From: Proteobacteria bacterium UBA1278
Lineage (GTDB): Bacteria; Pseudomonadota; Gammaproteobacteria; Comchoanobacterales; Comchoanobacteraceae
Length of the DNA stretch: 8,726 bases
Direction: 5' to 3'
Assembly: GCA_002308435.1 (NCBI GenBank)
Contig: DBUY01000056.1
Span: 6,405 to 15,130 of the forward strand
How positions within the stretch are numbered: the stretch's first letter is position 1; every line of letters begins with the position of its first letter. Made by a program: the position numbers and the translations under genes. Below the pieces are notes generated by a model. That model did not search any database. It was not told the origin of the DNA and saw only the letters and a program-made list of their open reading frames with translations. Of this stretch, positions 5,505 through 8,726 are shown piece by piece.

Positions 5505-6104
5505 TTACATCTCTTCATCTGACAACTGGTTTGTTATAAAAAGCTTGAGTTCATTGATAGCCGTTCCCTCTCGTGTAGAGACTCGAAATAAATGCGCAGG
5601 GATACGCGCATTGCGACAATACATTTCCACCTGGTCATGTGCTTTTTTTTGCTGCATACGCCCCAAACAGTCTGATTTGTTAAGGATGATAGCCAGTAAA
5701 ACTGGGCCACCGCCTAACGAGTCAAGCCACTCACGGTCGGCAGGCTGTAGCGGATGACGGATATCCATCACCAACACAATCATTCGTAAACTAGCACGGG
5801 TCTGACAATATTTTACGATGAGTGACTGCCATTGCTTCTTAACTGCGACAGGCACTTTAGCAAATCCATACCCCGGCGCATCAACCAGTCGAGCATCATC
5901 GCCGATATTAAACACATTCAAACATTGAGTACGTCCAGGAGTTTTACTTGTTCTTGCCAGTAATTTTCGACCACAAAGTGCATTAATTAATGAGGATTTA
6001 CCCACATTTGAACGCCCAAGAAAAATCACTTCAGCGCCTTCATCATCTGGCAAAGTATCCAGACGGTAACAACTTGTAACAAAATGAGCTGAATGAAAAA
6101 TCAC
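5505..6104 (-). CDS. engB: ribosome biogenesis GTP-binding protein EngB (YihA/YsxC)
   Basis: EngB is an essential cytoplasmic GTPase of the TrmE-Era-EngA-YihA group that acts in late 50S subunit assembly. All G motifs can be read: G1 GRSNVGKS (30-37), the switch I region TSKTPGRTQ (52-60), G3 DAPGYGFA (75-82), G4 NKSD (142-145, in place of the more usual TKAD) and G5 VSTREG (175-180). MDIRHPL (113-119) is a typical EngB signature. At 199 residues it is close to the usual 200 to 210. The start is a GTG at 6104, which overlaps the fba stop codon as GTGA, so translation is probably coupled to the aldolase. No ATG nearby would keep the N-terminal HFVTS stretch, which lines up with THFVMS in E. 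coli. Confidence 0.95.
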   Translation of the reverse strand: MIFHSAHFVTSCYRLDTLPDDEGAEVIFLGRSNVGKSSLINALCGRKLLARTSKTPGRTQCLNVFNIGDDARLVDAPGYGFAKVPVAVKKQWQSLIVKYCQTRASLRMIVLVMDIRHPLQPADREWLDSLGGGPVLLAIILNKSDCLGRMQQKKAHDQVEMYCRNARIPAHLFRVSTREGTAINELKLFITNQLSDEEM

Positions 6105-7156
6105 GCAATCGCCGCCATATCAGCATAGAAATCAACCATCTTGTGCAAACCAATAGTCTGAATTTTGTCTGCATAGCCCGCACAACCAAATGACGTGAAG
6201 CGATTCTCACAAACCAATTGCATCGCCTTGATCGCTGCTGCAAAGTATTTCCGAGGATCAAACTCGGAAGGGTGAGATTGTAAATATTGACGAATCGCGG
6301 CAGTTGCAGCCAACCGAAGATCCGTATCAATATTCACCTTGCGTACACCACAACGAATTCCTGCCTGAATTTGATCGACAGGCACACCATAAGTTTCAGC
6401 TATATGCCCACCAGATGCATTGATTTGGTCTATGTACTCCTTAGGCACACTTGATGAACCATGCATCACTAAATGTGTATTTGGTATTTTTTCATGAATA
6501 GCCGCAATTCGATCAATTGCGAGAACCTGGCCAGTTGGCGGTTTTGTGAATTTATAAGCACCATGACTCGTTCCAATCGCAATTGCTAATGCGTCCACCT
6601 GAGTCTTCTCAACAAAATCTTTTGCTTCGCCGGGGTCAGTCAACATCTGATCATGTGATAACACACCCTCCGCACCAGAACCGTCCTCTTCACCAGCGAG
6701 ACCTGTCTCGAGCGAACCCAGACACCCTAGCTCCCCTTCCACAGAGACTCCGCAGGCATGGGCAATGTCAACGACTTGCTTAGTGACTCGCACATTGTAT
6801 TCATAGCTGGTTGGTGTTTTCATGTCCTCAGCTAATGAACCATCCATCATCACTGACGAAAAACCATCTTGCACGGACCGCACGCAGACCGCTGGAGACC
6901 CCCCATGATCCTGGTGCAAACACACTGGTATGTGCGGCCACTCTGCGAGTGCCGCTTTGACCATCCCTTGTAAAAAATGCGGGCCTGCGTATTTTCTGGC
7001 GCCAAATGATGCTTGAAGAATTACCGGACTATTTACCCTGTTTGCTGCCTGCATAATAGCACGCACTTGCTCTAAATTGTTCACGTTAAATGCGGGCAAA
7101 GCAAAACCGTGCTCAGCAGCAAAGTCCAGCAATTGTCGTAGAGAAATTATTGCCAT
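6101..7156 (-). CDS. fba: class II fructose-1,6-bisphosphate aldolase, Calvin-cycle subtype
   Basis: This enzyme cleaves fructose 1,6-bisphosphate to dihydroxyacetone phosphate and glyceraldehyde 3-phosphate in glycolysis, and does the reverse in gluconeogenesis, using a divalent metal ion. The 351 residues are full length for the CbbA/TIGR01521-type branch common in proteobacteria. The N terminus MAIISLRQLLDFAAEHG leads to PAFNVNNLEQ. The catalytic Asp83 and zinc ligand His84 lie in LHQDHG. The long GVSVEGELGCLGSLETG segment (136-152) follows, and two more zinc ligands are His198 in GTSHGAYKF and His232 in MHGSSSVP. Phosphate-binding NIDTD is at 275-279. Despite the subtype name there is no other Calvin-cycle gene here, so a central-carbon role is the natural reading. 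It heads a minus-strand cluster with engB and is divergent from the atp operon. Confidence 0.95.
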   Translation of the reverse strand: MAIISLRQLLDFAAEHGFALPAFNVNNLEQVRAIMQAANRVNSPVILQASFGARKYAGPHFLQGMVKAALAEWPHIPVCLHQDHGGSPAVCVRSVQDGFSSVMMDGSLAEDMKTPTSYEYNVRVTKQVVDIAHACGVSVEGELGCLGSLETGLAGEEDGSGAEGVLSHDQMLTDPGEAKDFVEKTQVDALAIAIGTSHGAYKFTKPPTGQVLAIDRIAAIHEKIPNTHLVMHGSSSVPKEYIDQINASGGHIAETYGVPVDQIQAGIRCGVRKVNIDTDLRLAATAAIRQYLQSHPSEFDPRKYFAAAIKAMQLVCENRFTSFGCAGYADKIQTIGLHKMVDFYADMAAIA

Positions 7157-7182
7157 ATGATTTCCAATAAGAATTCAGCTTC

Positions 7183-7210
7183 ATCATACCAAAAGCGCTC
7201 CATTTTACAA
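7183..7210 (-). promoter_or_regulatory. probable promoter of the fba-engB-erpA cluster
   Basis: On the minus strand TTGTAA (7205-7210) and TATGAT (7183-7188) are 16 nt apart, and a TG one base before the -10 box makes it an extended -10 promoter. The predicted start near 7176 leaves a leader of about 20 nt, containing a weak GGAAA site before the fba ATG. Confidence 0.5.
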
Positions 7211-7271
7211 GGAAAAACACCTTATGCATCTGTTAAGTCTCATATTTAATCGCCTGAGAAAAAAATAAAAC

Positions 7272-7299
7272 TCGACAAACTGATTATTAATGCTAAAAT
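7272..7299 (+). promoter_or_regulatory. probable promoter of the atp operon
   Basis: TCGACA (7272-7277) and TAAAAT (7294-7299) are 16 nt apart, with TG at 7291-7292 giving an extended -10 element. Each box differs from consensus at one position. The predicted start near 7306 is about 35 nt before the atpI ATG. The promoter points away from the fba promoter about 60 nt to the left. Confidence 0.55.
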
Positions 7300-7340
7300 G
7301 TGGCACAGATGAAAGCGATAGATCTTGTCGACGCACCTAG

Positions 7341-7667
7341 ATGAATATCTTGACACACCCATACATTGCGCATGCAACATTTGTAATCCTGGGATACACT
7401 ATTCAAACAGTGGCGAACATATCTGCTGAACAGATCGCTCATCAATCTCTGAGACAAACCGCAGAACCGAAACAAATGCTTGGTACCTTTTATAAAAGTA
7501 TCGCACTCAAGTGGACATTATTCACCATACTGACCTTACTAACCATCACGAACGCACCCAATCAAGCACACTGGACGCTGGTTGGTATTGTGACAAGTGT
7601 GTTGACAAAATCGCGTCTCACCAAGCTAATCGAGAAATATGAGCCACACCACACCTACAGCAACTGA
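7341..7667 (+). CDS. atpI: ATP synthase protein I (AtpI-like), short at the N terminus
   Basis: AtpI is a non-essential membrane protein encoded ahead of the F0 genes and linked to c-ring assembly. The 108-residue product has hydrophobic stretches at about 8-27, 56-71 and 77-90. TFYKSIALKW (49-58) resembles the FYRGEALK/GK segment that precedes the third membrane helix in gammaproteobacterial AtpI. Position immediately upstream of atpB is the strongest evidence, because the sequence itself is weakly conserved. Typical AtpI has about 125 residues and four helices, so the first helix appears to be missing. An in-frame TAG lies directly before the ATG, so the protein cannot be extended upstream in this frame. 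No Shine-Dalgarno sequence is evident. The 3' end overlaps atpB by 29 nt. Confidence 0.68.
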   Translation: MNILTHPYIAHATFVILGYTIQTVANISAEQIAHQSLRQTAEPKQMLGTFYKSIALKWTLFTILTLLTITNAPNQAHWTLVGIVTSVLTKSRLTKLIEKYEPHHTYSN

Positions 7668-8427
7668 GTACATTCAGCACCATCTGAAGCATCTCCAAGT
7701 TACCATCTATGGTGAACCTGGTACTTTTTTCACCATCAATATTGATACCATATTTTTTTCAGTCGCCATGGGCTTACTATTTCTCATACCATTCAGATAT
7801 TGTGCGAAACGCCTGTCACTCAATCAACCTGGGCGATTTCAAGTCGCGCTCGAAATGCTCGCTGAGTTTGTTGATCAACAAATCAAAGATACATTTTCAG
7901 GCAGAGTAACCTCTGTATGCGCACTTGCACTCACAATCTTTGTCTGGGTATTTTTAATGAACTTCATGGATTTGGTTCCAGTAGATTTATTCCCTGTAAT
8001 CGCTTCGTATTTTGGCATCGCTAAGCTGCGCGCTGTCCCAACCGCTGATTTAAATGTACCGCTAGCGATGGCACTGGTTGTATTTTTCGCCATCTATTAC
8101 TACGCGATCGCGTTTAATGGCTTCAAAAACTGGCTCAAAGAAATCTCTACCGAACCCTTTGGGGTCTATTTAATGCCAGTCAACATTCTCAAACACCTCA
8201 TTGCAGATATCGCAAGACCGATCTCGCTCTCATTGCGTTTATTTGGTAATCTATATGCTGGCGAGATAATTTTTATTTTGATTGCGTTAACCCCTGCGTA
8301 CATGCAGTGGTTATTGGCAGGAGCTTGGTTAGGCTTTCACTTGTTTGTGATTACCATCCAAGCTTTCATTTTCATGATACTAACCATCGTGTATATTGGC
8401 TTAGTACAACACACAGGAGACCACTGA
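7639..8427 (+). CDS. atpB: F0F1 ATP synthase subunit a
   Basis: Subunit a forms the proton half-channels next to the c-ring of F0. The 262-residue protein has the expected hydrophobic segments, at about 35-52, 93-116, 140-159, 205-222 and 228-256. NFMDLVPVD (108-116) is a family signature. PISLSLRLFGNLYAGE (195-210) carries the essential Arg200 (E. coli aArg210), Asn204 and Glu209. GFHLFVITIQAFIFMILTIVY near the end carries His234 and Gln241 at the E. coli His245 and Gln252 positions. The ATG lies inside the end of atpI and is preceded only by a weak GAG, so translational coupling to atpI is likely. The TGA stop shares one base with the ATG of atpE. Confidence 0.97.
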   Translation: MSHTTPTATEYIQHHLKHLQVTIYGEPGTFFTINIDTIFFSVAMGLLFLIPFRYCAKRLSLNQPGRFQVALEMLAEFVDQQIKDTFSGRVTSVCALALTIFVWVFLMNFMDLVPVDLFPVIASYFGIAKLRAVPTADLNVPLAMALVVFFAIYYYAIAFNGFKNWLKEISTEPFGVYLMPVNILKHLIADIARPISLSLRLFGNLYAGEIIFILIALTPAYMQWLLAGAWLGFHLFVITIQAFIFMILTIVYIGLVQHTGDH

Positions 8428-8723
8428 TGAATATAACAACTGAACTTGCAAACATACACACAATGACGATTATTGGCGTATCTCTCATTGTATCAATCGG
8501 CGCAATTGGAACAGCCATTGGCTTCGCTATGCTTGGCAGCAAGTTTCTGGATGTCACCGCAAGACAGCCTGAAATTGCCCCTATGCTACTCACTAGAATG
8601 TTTATGATTGCGGCACTACTCGATGGGGTAACGATGATTGGCATCGGCTTAAGCTTATATTTCAGCCTTGCAAATCCTTTCGTTTCCAGCTTCTTAGAAG
8701 CCGTTGCCCAAGTCAGCGGTTAG
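8427..8723 (+). CDS. atpE: F0F1 ATP synthase subunit c
   Basis: Subunit c is the two-helix hairpin of the rotating proteolipid ring. The 98-residue product has a first helix with the small-residue pattern GAIGTAIGFAMLG (25-37), the polar loop ARQPEIAP (45-52) with the conserved Arg-Gln-Pro, and a second helix with the ion-carrying Asp66 in ALLDGVTMIGIGL. An Asp without the Gln/Glu/Ser sodium-binding set points to proton coupling. It is longer than E. coli subunit c (79 residues), with extra residues at both ends; the LANPFV end resembles Pseudomonas-type subunits. AGGAGA (8415-8420) is well placed 6 nt before the ATG, and the start overlaps the atpB stop by one base (TGATG). The stop is 3 nt from the window edge; atpF would be expected next. 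Confidence 0.97.
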   Translation: MNITTELANIHTMTIIGVSLIVSIGAIGTAIGFAMLGSKFLDVTARQPEIAPMLLTRMFMIAALLDGVTMIGIGLSLYFSLANPFVSSFLEAVAQVSG

Positions 8724-8726
8724 TTC

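Noticed and set aside
6043..6330. 95-codon minus-strand frame overlapping fba and engB
   Set aside because: It is an out-of-frame shadow of two well-supported genes whose own motifs are intact.
1..8726. CRISPR array, insertion sequence, toxin-antitoxin or defence cassette
   Set aside because: No regularly spaced repeats, terminal inverted repeats, transposase or nuclease motifs were seen on either strand.

Overview
The window reads as a chromosomal housekeeping segment of a gammaproteobacterium with moderate GC (low to mid 40s percent by eye). The pointers are a DksA with an intact DxxDxA tip and four-cysteine zinc finger, a lysine-type EF-P, an ErpA-type Fe-S carrier, a Calvin-type class II aldolase, and ATP synthase a and c subunits whose key segments read like gammaproteobacterial ones. 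Several proteins are divergent from well-known relatives (DapF, AtpI, ErpA). Overlapping genes and a strong strand-wise base skew would fit a host-associated or streamlined lineage, but the species cannot be fixed from the sequence alone.

Layout. Positions 1-120 hold an elongator tRNA-Met(CAU) gene on the minus strand with its promoter. On the plus strand, 172-1664 is a tight run: dksA, a 65-residue two-segment membrane protein and dapF, with gaps of 0 and 11 nt. It converges on and overlaps murB (minus, 1654-2685). murB lies 12 nt behind a second CAU tRNA, tRNA-Ile2, and probably shares its promoter. About 475 nt without a convincing gene follow (2836-3310), then an unrecognised multi-pass membrane protein (3332-4387, plus) and efp (4461-5027, plus). 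efp overlaps the stop codon of erpA on the minus strand. erpA, engB and fba form a minus-strand cluster transcribed fba to engB to erpA. A divergent promoter region (about 7157-7340) separates fba from the start of the ATP synthase operon, atpI-atpB-atpE, which runs off the right edge.

How the genes relate. This is core physiology: stringent-response transcription control (DksA), diaminopimelate and UDP-MurNAc supply for peptidoglycan (DapF, MurB), decoding of AUG and AUA (the two CAU tRNAs), rescue of polyproline stalling (EF-P), Fe-S delivery (ErpA), 50S assembly (EngB), glycolysis or gluconeogenesis (Fba) and the F0 membrane sector (AtpI/B/E).

I found no mobile element, CRISPR array, toxin-antitoxin pair or defence system. 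The points most worth a second look are an insertion of about 28 residues inside ErpA, the unrecognised membrane protein with the gene-poor stretch before it, the tRNA-murB arrangement without a Shine-Dalgarno sequence, and a window-wide base skew that puts the atp operon on the probable lagging strand.
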